Below are positions 42,567 through 50,624 of a stretch of 64,000 bases of DNA, piece after piece. Below the pieces are notes generated by a model that ran no database searches, was not told the origin of the DNA, and worked only from the letters and a program-made list of their open reading frames with translations. The position numbers were made by a program, and so were the translations under genes. Numbering within the stretch: position 1 is the first letter of the stretch; every line of letters begins with the position of its first letter. This DNA comes from Nevskiaceae bacterium (lineage in GTDB: Bacteria; Pseudomonadota; Gammaproteobacteria; Nevskiales; Nevskiaceae), in the NCBI GenBank assembly GCA_004298465.1, contig SCRT01000018.1, positions 310,001 to 374,000 of the forward strand. Direction: 5' to 3'.

Positions 42567-43745
42567 TCAGCCGACCGCGATTGCCGCCGCCGCGGCACCC
42601 AGCTTTACTTTCGCGCCGAGCTTGTGCAGCACGGCTTCCAGCGAGCCGAGGCACAGCAGCGCATTGTCCAGGGTTGCCCCCTGCCCCATGGTGCCGATGC
42701 GCCACACCTTGCCGGAGAAATCGCCCAGGCCCTTGCCGATGGCGATGCCGTGGTCGGCCACGAGCAAGGCCCGCACCTGTGCTTCGTCCACGCCTTCCGG
42801 AACTTTCACGGTGTTGATGGAATTCGCCTGCTCGGCCGGCGGCACGAGCATGGCAAGGCCCATGGCGTGAACGCCGGCGACGAAGGCCTTGTGCACACGC
42901 GCATGGCGCTGCCAGACGTTCTCCAGCCCTTCCTCGTGGACCAACAGCAGGCCTTCGTGCAAGCCGTACAGCGCGTTGATCGGTGCCGTGTGGTGGTAGC
43001 TGCGGCCGGTATGGCCACCGTCGCCCCAGTACTTCGTGAGCGAGGTGATGTCCATGAACCAGCTCTGCACCGGCGTCTTGCGGTTCTTGATGACGTCGTA
43101 GACGCGATCGTTGATCGTGACCGGCCCAAGGCCCGGCGGAACGGCCAGGCACTTCTGCGTGCCGGCGTACACGGCGTCGGCGCCCCACGCGTCCACTTCA
43201 ACCGGAATGCCGCCCAGTGACGTGACGCAGTCCATCAGCGCCAGCGCGCCGGCGTCGTGGATCACCTGGATCAGGCTCTTGGCATCGGACAGCACACCAG
43301 TGGAAGTTTCCGCGTGCACGAAGCCGACCAGCTTCGCACCGGGGTTCGCCTTCAGCGTCTCACGCAGTGCCTGCGGATCCACGGCCCGGCCCCAAGGCTG
43401 CTGGAAGCGCACGACCTTCGCGCCAGCGCGTTCTGCCATCTGCGCCATGCGCTCGCCAAACACGCCGTTGATGCAGGCCACGAACAGGTCGCCCGGTTCG
43501 AGGATGTTGACGATCAACCCTTCCTGGCCAACGGTGGCCGGACCGGAAAACGGAAACGTCAGCTTGTTCTGTGTGCGGAACACGCCGCGCAAGCCATCCT
43601 TCAGATCTTCCATCATCTCCACGAAGGACGCGTCGAGGTGGCCGACGGTGGGGCGCGCCATGGCGGCCAGCACGCGGGGATGGACGGGAGACGGCCCCGG
43701 CCCGAAAAGCAGGCGGGCGGGCGGTTTGAAGGAAGTTCCTTTCAC
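42567..43745 (-). CDS. Alanine/serine-glyoxylate aminotransferase (class V PLP)
   Basis: 392 residues of class V aminotransferase. LLFGPGPSPVHPRVL at the N-terminus, GPATVGQEGLIVN, HAETSTGVL, the PLP Asp in MDCVTSLGG and the Schiff-base Lys198 in AVYAGTQKCLAVPPG are the marks of the alanine-glyoxylate, serine-glyoxylate and serine-pyruvate group. It likely converts glyoxylate to glycine. The exact amino donor is not readable. It diverges from the PanE-like gene across 102 bases with no clear shared operator. Confidence 0.88.
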   Translation of the reverse strand: MKGTSFKPPARLLFGPGPSPVHPRVLAAMARPTVGHLDASFVEMMEDLKDGLRGVFRTQNKLTFPFSGPATVGQEGLIVNILEPGDLFVACINGVFGERMAQMAERAGAKVVRFQQPWGRAVDPQALRETLKANPGAKLVGFVHAETSTGVLSDAKSLIQVIHDAGALALMDCVTSLGGIPVEVDAWGADAVYAGTQKCLAVPPGLGPVTINDRVYDVIKNRKTPVQSWFMDITSLTKYWGDGGHTGRSYHHTAPINALYGLHEGLLLVHEEGLENVWQRHARVHKAFVAGVHAMGLAMLVPPAEQANSINTVKVPEGVDEAQVRALLVADHGIAIGKGLGDFSGKVWRIGTMGQGATLDNALLCLGSLEAVLHKLGAKVKLGAAAAAIAVG

Positions 43746-43847
43746 AGTGGTTCAGTCACGGACAAGTGGAAGCCGGCAAGGATAGAACAAACAAGGACGG
43801 AATCGTAGTTTGCGGGGCCGAGGCCGGGCCTGTGCCACACTTCCGGC

Positions 43848-44771
43848 ATGAAGATCTTGATCCTCGGTGCCGGCGCGACCGGCGGTTATTTCGGTGCCCG
43901 GCTCGTGCAGGCCAGCCGCGACGTCACGTTCCTGCTGCGCCCGGCACGCGCGGACCTCGTTCGCGAGCACGGGCTGGCCCTGCACAGCGCGCATGGCGAT
44001 GCGCTGCTGCACCCTTCGGTGGTGACGGACGCTGCCGAAGTGCCGAACGCGGACTTCGTGTTCCTTACCTGCAAGGCCTACGACCTGGCCTCCGCGGTGG
44101 ACGCCATCGCCCCGGCCGTCGGCCCGCACACCACCGTCGTACCATTCCTGAACGGCATGGCGCATTACGACGTGCTCGATGCGCGCTTCGGCGCCGCCCG
44201 CGTTCTCGGCGGCTTCTGCGCGGTGCACGCCACGCTCGACGTCGACGGCAGCATCCGGCAATGGGGGCGCGTGCACCGCATCCGCTTCGGTGAACGCGAC
44301 GGCAGCCCATCCAGGCGGGTGCGCGCACTGGAAGCGGCATTTGCGGAAACAAACTGCGACTGGGCCGCAAGCAGTGACATTCTCGGTGAAAGCTGGGGCA
44401 AGTGGATCATGCTCGCCAGCATGGCTGGCGTGCTGTGCCTGATGCGCGCCGACCTCGCCACCGTCATGGCTGCGCCGCATGGGCGCGAGATCTATGACGC
44501 CGCGGTGGAAGAATGCTGCGCCGTCGCTCGCGCGACAGGACACGCACCCGACCCCAGGGTGCTCGACGGCATCCATCGCATGTGTGAGAACGCCACGCGC
44601 GACACCACCGCCTCCATGCTGCGCGACCTGCGTGCCGGCCACCGTGTGGAAGCCGATCACACCATCGGCGACATGGTGCGGCGCGCCACCGGGTTCGGCA
44701 TCGCCACACCCGTGCTCAGTGCCGCCTACTGCCACCTGAAGTGCTACGAAGCACTGCGCGACACAGGCTGA
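43848..44771 (+). CDS. Ketopantoate reductase family protein (PanE/ApbA-like)
   Basis: 307 residues. Rossmann motif ILGAGATGGYFGARL, the substrate-site Lys in FLTCKAYDL, PFLNGMAHYD, and the catalytic Lys in ESWGKWIMLASMAGVLC of the helical domain. PanE reduces 2-dehydropantoate to pantoate with NADPH for coenzyme A. The helical-domain sequence is divergent from E. coli PanE (the usual NxxINPLTA is replaced), so a different 2-oxo acid substrate is possible. Confidence 0.82.
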   Translation: MKILILGAGATGGYFGARLVQASRDVTFLLRPARADLVREHGLALHSAHGDALLHPSVVTDAAEVPNADFVFLTCKAYDLASAVDAIAPAVGPHTTVVPFLNGMAHYDVLDARFGAARVLGGFCAVHATLDVDGSIRQWGRVHRIRFGERDGSPSRRVRALEAAFAETNCDWAASSDILGESWGKWIMLASMAGVLCLMRADLATVMAAPHGREIYDAAVEECCAVARATGHAPDPRVLDGIHRMCENATRDTTASMLRDLRAGHRVEADHTIGDMVRRATGFGIATPVLSAAYCHLKCYEALRDTG

Positions 44772-44834
44772 GCCGCCCGCATGCCGCACTGCAGTACGCT
44801 TGAACCCCTGTCTTCATTCCAACCCGTCCACATC

Positions 44835-46682
44835 ATGGCCAACGAACCCCGCACCGCGAACATTCCCGAACCGCTCGACACGCCCTACCCCGGCACGCTG
44901 AAGTTGCATGTGGACGCCAGCGACACGCGGCAGGGCATCTTCCAGGTCCGCGAGACGATTCCCGCGCAGGCCGGCGAACTTGTGCTGCTGTACCCGCAAT
45001 GGCTGCCGGGCCACCATTCCCCCACCGGGCCGATCGACCGCCTTGCCGGGCTGGTGGTCACGGCCGGCGGCAAGCCGCTGGCCTGGCAACGCGAGGCTTA
45101 CGACGTCTGCGCGTTCCGCGTTCCGGTGCCGAAAGGCGTGGACAGCATCGAAGTGGAATTCCAGTACCTGTCCGCACGCACGGCCGCGCAAGGCCCGATC
45201 GAGATGACCGACGTGCTGCTCAACCTGTGCTGGGACAAGTGCTCGCTCTACCCCGCCGGCCACTACACGCGCCAGATCGCCGTGGAAGCCAGCGTCACGT
45301 TGCCGGCCGGCTGGGAATACGGCACCGCGCTGCGTGCGGCCCGGCACCGGAAAGACACCGTCACCTTCAAGCCCGTCGCCTACAACCTGCTCGTCGACTC
45401 TCCGCTCTACGCCGGCCTCCACGCCAGGAAGATCGATCTCGACCCTGGCGCAAAGGTGCCGGTCACGCTCAACGTGTTCGCGGACGCGCCGCGCTTTCTG
45501 GACATCACCGACGAACAGATCAAGCTGCACCGCAATCTCGTGCGACAGGCCTACCGGCTGTTCAAGTCCAAGCATTACGACCACTACGACTTTCTGCTGT
45601 CGGTATCCGACCAGCTTTCCGGCAAGGGGCTGGAGCACCACCAGTCCAGCGAGGACGGCCACCCCGCCGAATACTTCACGGACTGGGCCAACGGCGCGCC
45701 GCGCCGCGATCTGCTGGCGCACGAATACGAGCATTCCTGGAACGGGAAATTCCGCCGTCCGGCCAACAACTGGACGCCGAACTTCAACACGCCCATGGGC
45801 GACGGCCTGCTGTGGGTCTACGAAGGCCAGACGCAGTACTGGGGCTACGTGCTCACGGCACGCGCCGGCCTGTGGAGCGCCGAGCAGTACCGCGACGCAC
45901 TGGCGCAGGTCGTCGCCGTCTATGACCGCGGCCGCCCCGGCTTCGCGTGGCGTGGCATCGACGACACCACGAACGACCCCACTGCCGCCCTGCGCCGCCC
46001 CCAGCCCTACTACAACTGGCAGATGCGCGAGGAGTACTACAACGCCGGCCAGCTCCTGTGGCTGTGGGTGGATGCCAGGATCCGTACGCTGACGAAAGGC
46101 CGGAAATCGCTCGACCATTTCGCCCGCGCCTTCTTCGGCGTGGACGACGGCGTGCGGGCCACGAAAACCTACGTGCGCGAGGACGTCATCGCCGCGCTGA
46201 ACGGCGTGGTGAAGTTCGGGTGGGATGCCTTTCTCGCCCGCCACGTCATCGCCCATAGGCCGCCGCTGGAAGGCCTGCGTGCCGCCGGCTGGAAGCTCGT
46301 GTACCGCAACGAACCCAGCGACTACGAAAAACACACCGCCAAGCGCTACGGCACGCAGCCCGGCTTCATGTACTCCATTGGCCTCGGCATCGGCAAGGAC
46401 GGGCACATCAACGACGTGCGCTGGCACGGTCCGGCCTACGACGCCGGCATCAGTTCCGGCGAAACCCTGCTCGCCGTCAACGGCACCGCCTACAAGCCGG
46501 AACTGCTCGCCGACGCCATCCAGCGCTCGAACACCGACCCGGCGCCGATCGAACTGCTGCTGAAATACCAGGACCGCTACCGCAGCGTTGCCCTCGACTA
46601 CCACGACGGTCCGCAATACCCGCACCTCGCGCCGGTGAAAGGCGCGGAAGATCACCTGAGACGCATCATCGCGGCGAAGTGA
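44835..46682 (+). CDS. M61-family metallopeptidase with PDZ domain
   Basis: 615 residues. The zinc site is LLAHEYEHSWNGKFRRP (H296, E297, H300) with the third ligand E330 in LLWVYEGQTQYWG. An N-terminal beta domain has VLLYPQWLPGHHSP and the C-terminal part is a PDZ domain (IGLGIGKDGHI, AYDAGISSGETLLAVNG). M61 glycyl aminopeptidases cleave small N-terminal residues. No signal peptide is evident from either this ATG or the upstream one at 44781, unlike many exported relatives. Neither start has a clear ribosome site. Confidence 0.9.
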   Translation: MANEPRTANIPEPLDTPYPGTLKLHVDASDTRQGIFQVRETIPAQAGELVLLYPQWLPGHHSPTGPIDRLAGLVVTAGGKPLAWQREAYDVCAFRVPVPKGVDSIEVEFQYLSARTAAQGPIEMTDVLLNLCWDKCSLYPAGHYTRQIAVEASVTLPAGWEYGTALRAARHRKDTVTFKPVAYNLLVDSPLYAGLHARKIDLDPGAKVPVTLNVFADAPRFLDITDEQIKLHRNLVRQAYRLFKSKHYDHYDFLLSVSDQLSGKGLEHHQSSEDGHPAEYFTDWANGAPRRDLLAHEYEHSWNGKFRRPANNWTPNFNTPMGDGLLWVYEGQTQYWGYVLTARAGLWSAEQYRDALAQVVAVYDRGRPGFAWRGIDDTTNDPTAALRRPQPYYNWQMREEYYNAGQLLWLWVDARIRTLTKGRKSLDHFARAFFGVDDGVRATKTYVREDVIAALNGVVKFGWDAFLARHVIAHRPPLEGLRAAGWKLVYRNEPSDYEKHTAKRYGTQPGFMYSIGLGIGKDGHINDVRWHGPAYDAGISSGETLLAVNGTAYKPELLADAIQRSNTDPAPIELLLKYQDRYRSVALDYHDGPQYPHLAPVKGAEDHLRRIIAAK

Positions 46683-46693
46683 ACGCATCAAGC

Positions 46694-46716
46694 CCTTCTC
46701 CCCTCGCGGGAGAGGG
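46694..46716 (+). repeat. CTTCTCCC/GGGAGAGG palindromic hairpin
   Basis: A 9-bp stem (one G-T pair) with a 5-base loop CTCGC, 12 bases after the M61 stop. It resembles the intergenic CCCTTCTCCC-type palindromes scattered in xanthomonad-like genomes. It may also end transcription before hsdM. Confidence 0.5.
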
Positions 46717-46822
46717 GTCGGGGGGAGCGGACAAATCCGAACGCGTTGCGGAACCATAAACGCCGCCTGTTCACGCCGCGAACCCAACCCATCCGCCCCC
46801 AGCCGCAGGAAACACTACCCGC

Positions 46823-48274
46823 ATGTTTGAAAACGCCTTCAACAACATCGACAAGGTCATGCGCAACGACGAAGGCCTGGCTTCGGAGCTGGACTACGCC
46901 GAGCAGACTTCATGGCTGCTGTTCCTGAAATACCTGGACGACATGGAAACCGAGTGGGCGGACGAAGCCGCGCTTGAAGGTCGCAGCTACACGCCGGTGC
47001 TCGACGCGCCCTATCGCTGGCGCGCCTGGGCGGCACCGAAGAAAGCGGACGGCACGCCCGACCACCATGCCGCGCGCACGGGCGAAGATCTGGTCGATTT
47101 CGTCAACAACAATCTGTTTGCCTGGCTCAAGCAGTTCCGCGACAGCGCCGACAGTGCCGACACGCTGGAATACAAGATCGGCGAAATCTTCTCGGAGATC
47201 GTCAACAAGTTCCGCTCCGGCTACACACTGCGCGATGCCATCGACATCGTGGACGGGCTGAACTTCAACAGCCAGCGGGCCAAGCACGAGCTGTCGGATC
47301 TTTACGAAACGCGCATCAAGCGCATGGGTAACGCCGGACGCAACGGTGGCGAGTACTACACGCCGCGGCCGCTGATCCGCGCGATGGTGAGAGTGGTTGC
47401 CCCGAAGCTGGGCGAAACCATTTACGACGGCGCCTGCGGCTCATGCGGATTCTTGTGCGAAGCGTTCGAATACCTGCGCCGCGATGACCTTTCCGCATCC
47501 GAGTGGAACCGGTTGCAGCGTCGCACCCTGTACGGGCAGGAAAAGAAATCGCTGGCCTATGTGATCGGCGTGATGAACATGATCCTGCACGGCATCGACA
47601 CGCCCAACATCCGCCACACCAACACGCTCACCGAAGATGTCATGGCCATCCAGCACAAGGATCGCCACGACATCGTGCTGGCCAATCCGCCGTTCGGCGG
47701 CGGCGAGCGCAAGGAAGTGCAGCAGAACTTCCCGATCAAGTCCGGCGAGACGGCCTACCTGTTCCTGCAGCACTTCATGCGCAAGCTGAAGGCGGGCGGG
47801 CGCGGCGCGGTGGTGATCAAGAACACGTTTCTTTCCAACACCGACCACGCCAGCGTGGCGCTGCGCAAGGAACTGCTGGAAACCTGCAACCTGCACACGG
47901 TGCTGGATTGCCCGTCCGGCACCTTCCAGGGCGCGGGCGTCAAGACCGTGGTGCTGTGCTTCGAGAAGGGCGCGAAGACCCGCAAGACCTGGTACTACCA
48001 GCTCGATCCCGGTCGCTCGCTTGGCAAGACCAACCCGCTCAACGACGACGACCTTGCCGAATTCGTGAAGCTGCAAGCCACGAAGGCCGACAGCGCGCAA
48101 AGCTGGACGGTGCCCGCCAAGGACATCGACCAAACGGCTTGGGACCTGTCGGTCAAGAACCCCAACGCGCCCGAAGCCGCGCCGCTGCGCGAACCCGCGC
48201 AGATCATCGCCGACATGCTGGCGCGCGATGCGGAGACGGCGAAGATTCTGGAAGAGATTCGGGGAATGTTGTGA
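46823..48274 (+). CDS. hsdM: Type I restriction-modification DNA methyltransferase subunit
   Basis: 483 residues. N-terminal HsdM helical domain (SWLLFLKYLDDME), GGEYYTPRPLIRAMV, AdoMet motif I as YDGACGSCGF (202-210, a variant of DPxxGTGGF) and the adenine-methylase motif IV NPPF at 288-291. With HsdS it methylates adenine at the recognition site. It opens the operon hsdM-hsdS-phosphoribosyltransferase-small protein-hsdR; its stop overlaps hsdS as GTGA. AGGAAA lies 12 bases upstream of the ATG. Confidence 0.96.
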   Translation: MFENAFNNIDKVMRNDEGLASELDYAEQTSWLLFLKYLDDMETEWADEAALEGRSYTPVLDAPYRWRAWAAPKKADGTPDHHAARTGEDLVDFVNNNLFAWLKQFRDSADSADTLEYKIGEIFSEIVNKFRSGYTLRDAIDIVDGLNFNSQRAKHELSDLYETRIKRMGNAGRNGGEYYTPRPLIRAMVRVVAPKLGETIYDGACGSCGFLCEAFEYLRRDDLSASEWNRLQRRTLYGQEKKSLAYVIGVMNMILHGIDTPNIRHTNTLTEDVMAIQHKDRHDIVLANPPFGGGERKEVQQNFPIKSGETAYLFLQHFMRKLKAGGRGAVVIKNTFLSNTDHASVALRKELLETCNLHTVLDCPSGTFQGAGVKTVVLCFEKGAKTRKTWYYQLDPGRSLGKTNPLNDDDLAEFVKLQATKADSAQSWTVPAKDIDQTAWDLSVKNPNAPEAAPLREPAQIIADMLARDAETAKILEEIRGML

Positions 48275-49521
48275 GTGCTGTTGCTGTGGGTCGTTTCATC
48301 AGCACAAAGGCAAAACGCCGAAAGCTGGCCGATGTAGTTCGGTTTGTCGGCGGCGGAACCCCATCAAAAGGAACGGCTGCGTTCTGGGGTGGTAATGTTC
48401 CATGGGTGTCGCCAAAAGACATGAAGTCCGATGTGATTTCGACATCGGAAGACAAAATAACCGCAGCAGCAATTGAGGGTTCGGCGACAAAGTGGATTCC
48501 GCGTGACGCGACGCTGATTGTCGTACGGTCGGGTATTCTCGCCAGGACGGTTCCGGTTTGTATCGCCGGACGCGACCTGACGATCAACCAAGACTTGAAG
48601 GCGCTGATCCCTGATAAATCTCTTGATCCGCGCTATCTGTTCTTGTTCCTGAAGTCGCGTGAGCCCGAGCTGCTGGAAAGCGTAACCAGCAGCGCAACGG
48701 TGCATCGTATCTCTACCGTGACGTTGGAATCCTTAGAGATCACGCTTCCGGCGCTGGACGAGCAAAAGCGGATCGTTGCGGTGCTCGATCAGGCCTTCGC
48801 TGCCCTCGACCGCGCCCGCGCCAACGCCGACGCCAATGTGGCGGATGCAAAACAGTTCATGGAGTCGTACGTCGAGCGTCAGTTGGCGAAGTCGATGGGT
48901 GCGGTTGTGACACTTCAAGAGCTTCTGGATACCGGGGCGATCGTCAGCCACTTGGATGGAAATCACGGCAGTGAATACCCGCGCAAGGATGAGTTCGTGA
49001 CGGAAGGTGTGCCGTACATTTCCGCCAACTGCATTGATGGGAACGAAATCGATTTTGATCGCGCGAAGTACCTGACGCCCGAACGGGCTGCGCGCATACG
49101 CAAAGGTATTGCGCGAGATCGTGATGTGCTGTTTGCGCACAACGCGACGGTTGGACCCGTTGTATTGCTTCGAACGGACTATGAAGCGGTCATTCTTAGT
49201 ACGTCGCTTACTTACTACAGGTGCGAGTCAACCAAGATCGTTCCGGAATTTCTGGTTTACGAAATGCGCGGGGCTGGCTTTCGACGGCAATACGAAGCGG
49301 TAATGAAGCAGGCAACGAGAAGCCAGGTTCCCATCACGGCGCAGAGAAAGTTTGTGCACACGATTCCGTCGGTCGCTATACAGCGGGAATTGGCGGAGAA
49401 GTGTTCAGAGGTCGAGAAGTTTTCCAGTGAGCTCGCGAGGAAGTACGCGGCACAGCTTGACGACCTCGCCGCCCTCCGCCAATCCCTGCTGCAAAAAGCC
49501 TTCGCGGGTGAGCTGAGCTGA
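48271..49521 (+). CDS. hsdS: Type I restriction-modification specificity subunit
   Basis: 416 residues from GTG at 48271. Two target-recognition domains, each followed by a conserved coiled region: TRD1 (GGGTPSKGTAAFWGG, VPWVSPKDMKSD) with ALDEQKRIVAVLDQAFAALDRA, and TRD2 (EYPRKDEFVTEGVPYISA) with VEKFSSELARKYAAQLDDLAALRQSLLQKAFAGEL. The TRD segments are visibly richer in A and T than hsdM and hsdR, as expected for domains exchanged by recombination. It sets the DNA sequence recognised by the complex. Confidence 0.94.
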   Translation: MSAVAVGRFISTKAKRRKLADVVRFVGGGTPSKGTAAFWGGNVPWVSPKDMKSDVISTSEDKITAAAIEGSATKWIPRDATLIVVRSGILARTVPVCIAGRDLTINQDLKALIPDKSLDPRYLFLFLKSREPELLESVTSSATVHRISTVTLESLEITLPALDEQKRIVAVLDQAFAALDRARANADANVADAKQFMESYVERQLAKSMGAVVTLQELLDTGAIVSHLDGNHGSEYPRKDEFVTEGVPYISANCIDGNEIDFDRAKYLTPERAARIRKGIARDRDVLFAHNATVGPVVLLRTDYEAVILSTSLTYYRCESTKIVPEFLVYEMRGAGFRRQYEAVMKQATRSQVPITAQRKFVHTIPSVAIQRELAEKCSEVEKFSSELARKYAAQLDDLAALRQSLLQKAFAGELS

Positions 49522-49523
49522 GC

Positions 49524-50285
49524 ATGTCGAACGCCGCGCCGCTCACGATTCCGTTCAAGGCACTGCGAGCGCGATGGCTCGGTGAGCCTGAGGTGGACAT
49601 CCACCAAATCGATGAGCGGGTGGTGCGCGGGCATCCGGATTATGCGGATGCCAAGGCCGGGGACGGCGAGGCGGCGATCCGCCTCGTTGACGACACGCTC
49701 AACCCGGCGATCATCGAAACCCTGCGGCAGCGCTGGGGGCATGCACAGCTCACGTTGTTGCCGGTGGTGGCCGAGGAAAGCGAGGGTGCCAACGCCATAC
49801 CGCTGGCCATGGCGCAGCGGTTGTCGCTGGCGCTCGGATGGGAAGTGGAGACGGGCATCATCCAGTCCAACGTGGCCGCGCGTACGCGCAAGGATGGCTA
49901 CTACCGGCTGGCCATCCAGCCGATATTTGACGGAACGGCCGACGTTCATCAGCCGTTTCTGCTGGTGGATGATTTTGTCGGCCAGGGCGCCACACTGGCT
50001 AATCTGCGTGGTCACCTCATGCAGATCGGTGGCCGTGTGGCGGGCTTCACTTCACTTGCGGGCAAGGTGGTTTCGCGTAGGATTGCCCTACGGCAGGAAA
50101 CGTTGGCCGTATTGAGGAACATTCATGGCGAAGGTCTTGAAAATTGGTGGCGGCAAGTTTTCGGCTTTGACTTCGAGCGGCTTACGGAATCCGAAGCGCG
50201 ATACCTCAGCATCCGCACGGATGCTGAACGCGTCCGAAAGGAAATCGCTGCGCGAATTCGCGAACAGCAGGATCGCGTCGGGTAG
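49524..50285 (+). CDS. Phosphoribosyltransferase-domain protein inside the R-M operon
   Basis: 253 residues starting 3 bases after hsdS. The PRPP-binding loop is PFLLVDDFVGQGATLANLRG (149-157 DDFVGQGAT), preceded by strands LTLLPVVAEESEGANAIPLAMAQ and followed by GGRVAGFTSLAGK, so the type I phosphoribosyltransferase fold appears complete. The C-terminal part has FDFERLTESEARYLSIRTDAERVR. Its base substrate cannot be inferred. Sitting between hsdS and hsdR, it is cotranscribed with a defence system and may modify a nucleotide, act as a regulator or be a separate cargo gene. Confidence 0.8.
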   Translation: MSNAAPLTIPFKALRARWLGEPEVDIHQIDERVVRGHPDYADAKAGDGEAAIRLVDDTLNPAIIETLRQRWGHAQLTLLPVVAEESEGANAIPLAMAQRLSLALGWEVETGIIQSNVAARTRKDGYYRLAIQPIFDGTADVHQPFLLVDDFVGQGATLANLRGHLMQIGGRVAGFTSLAGKVVSRRIALRQETLAVLRNIHGEGLENWWRQVFGFDFERLTESEARYLSIRTDAERVRKEIAARIREQQDRVG

Positions 50286-50428
50286 CGTGCTGACAAAGCG
50301 GGACGCAAGCGGCCGTTTCGTGATTACTACCGGGGCGTCGCATCGTACAGTTGTGAGCAAACGCTCCAGTCGTTGATGCTTGGCGCGATGGTCGGGGCGG
50401 CGTCCGCACGCGTATTGAAGGGGGCGAG

Positions 50429-50614
50429 ATGAACATCAAGACCGATCCGGCTGAGCGTCGATCCGAGTTTCATGCGCTGGCAGAGCGGCGCTACGCCGAA
50501 TTCCTCGAATCCGGCAGGAGCATCCCGTGGGAGGAGGTGCGACGTTACCTGCAGGATCGGCTCGCGGGAAAGAGAGTGAAGCGGCCGGTGGCCCGCAAGT
50601 TCACTGGCGCGTAG
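50429..50614 (+). CDS. Small antitoxin-like protein between the phosphoribosyltransferase and hsdR
   Basis: 61 residues with a strong ribosome site (AGGGGGCGAG just before the ATG). Helical N-terminus (ERRSEFHALAERRYAEFLESG), then SIPWEEVRRYLQDRLAGKRV and a basic tail. The SGRSIPWEEVRRYL.. pattern is similar to small addiction-module proteins that carry a short (S/T)xxxEEV segment, but no cognate toxin is evident. It ends 10 bases before hsdR. Function unknown; a regulator of restriction is possible. Confidence 0.6.
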   Translation: MNIKTDPAERRSEFHALAERRYAEFLESGRSIPWEEVRRYLQDRLAGKRVKRPVARKFTGA

Positions 50615-50624
50615 GGCCGCCAGG

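Noticed and set aside
50125..50376. 83-codon frame overlapping the end of the phosphoribosyltransferase gene
   Set aside because: Its first 160 bases overlap the conserved TESEARYL end of the phosphoribosyltransferase in another frame. The last part (SVLTKRDASGRFVITTG) looks somewhat protein-like, so a very short gene from GTG near 50287 cannot be fully excluded, but there is no ribosome site.
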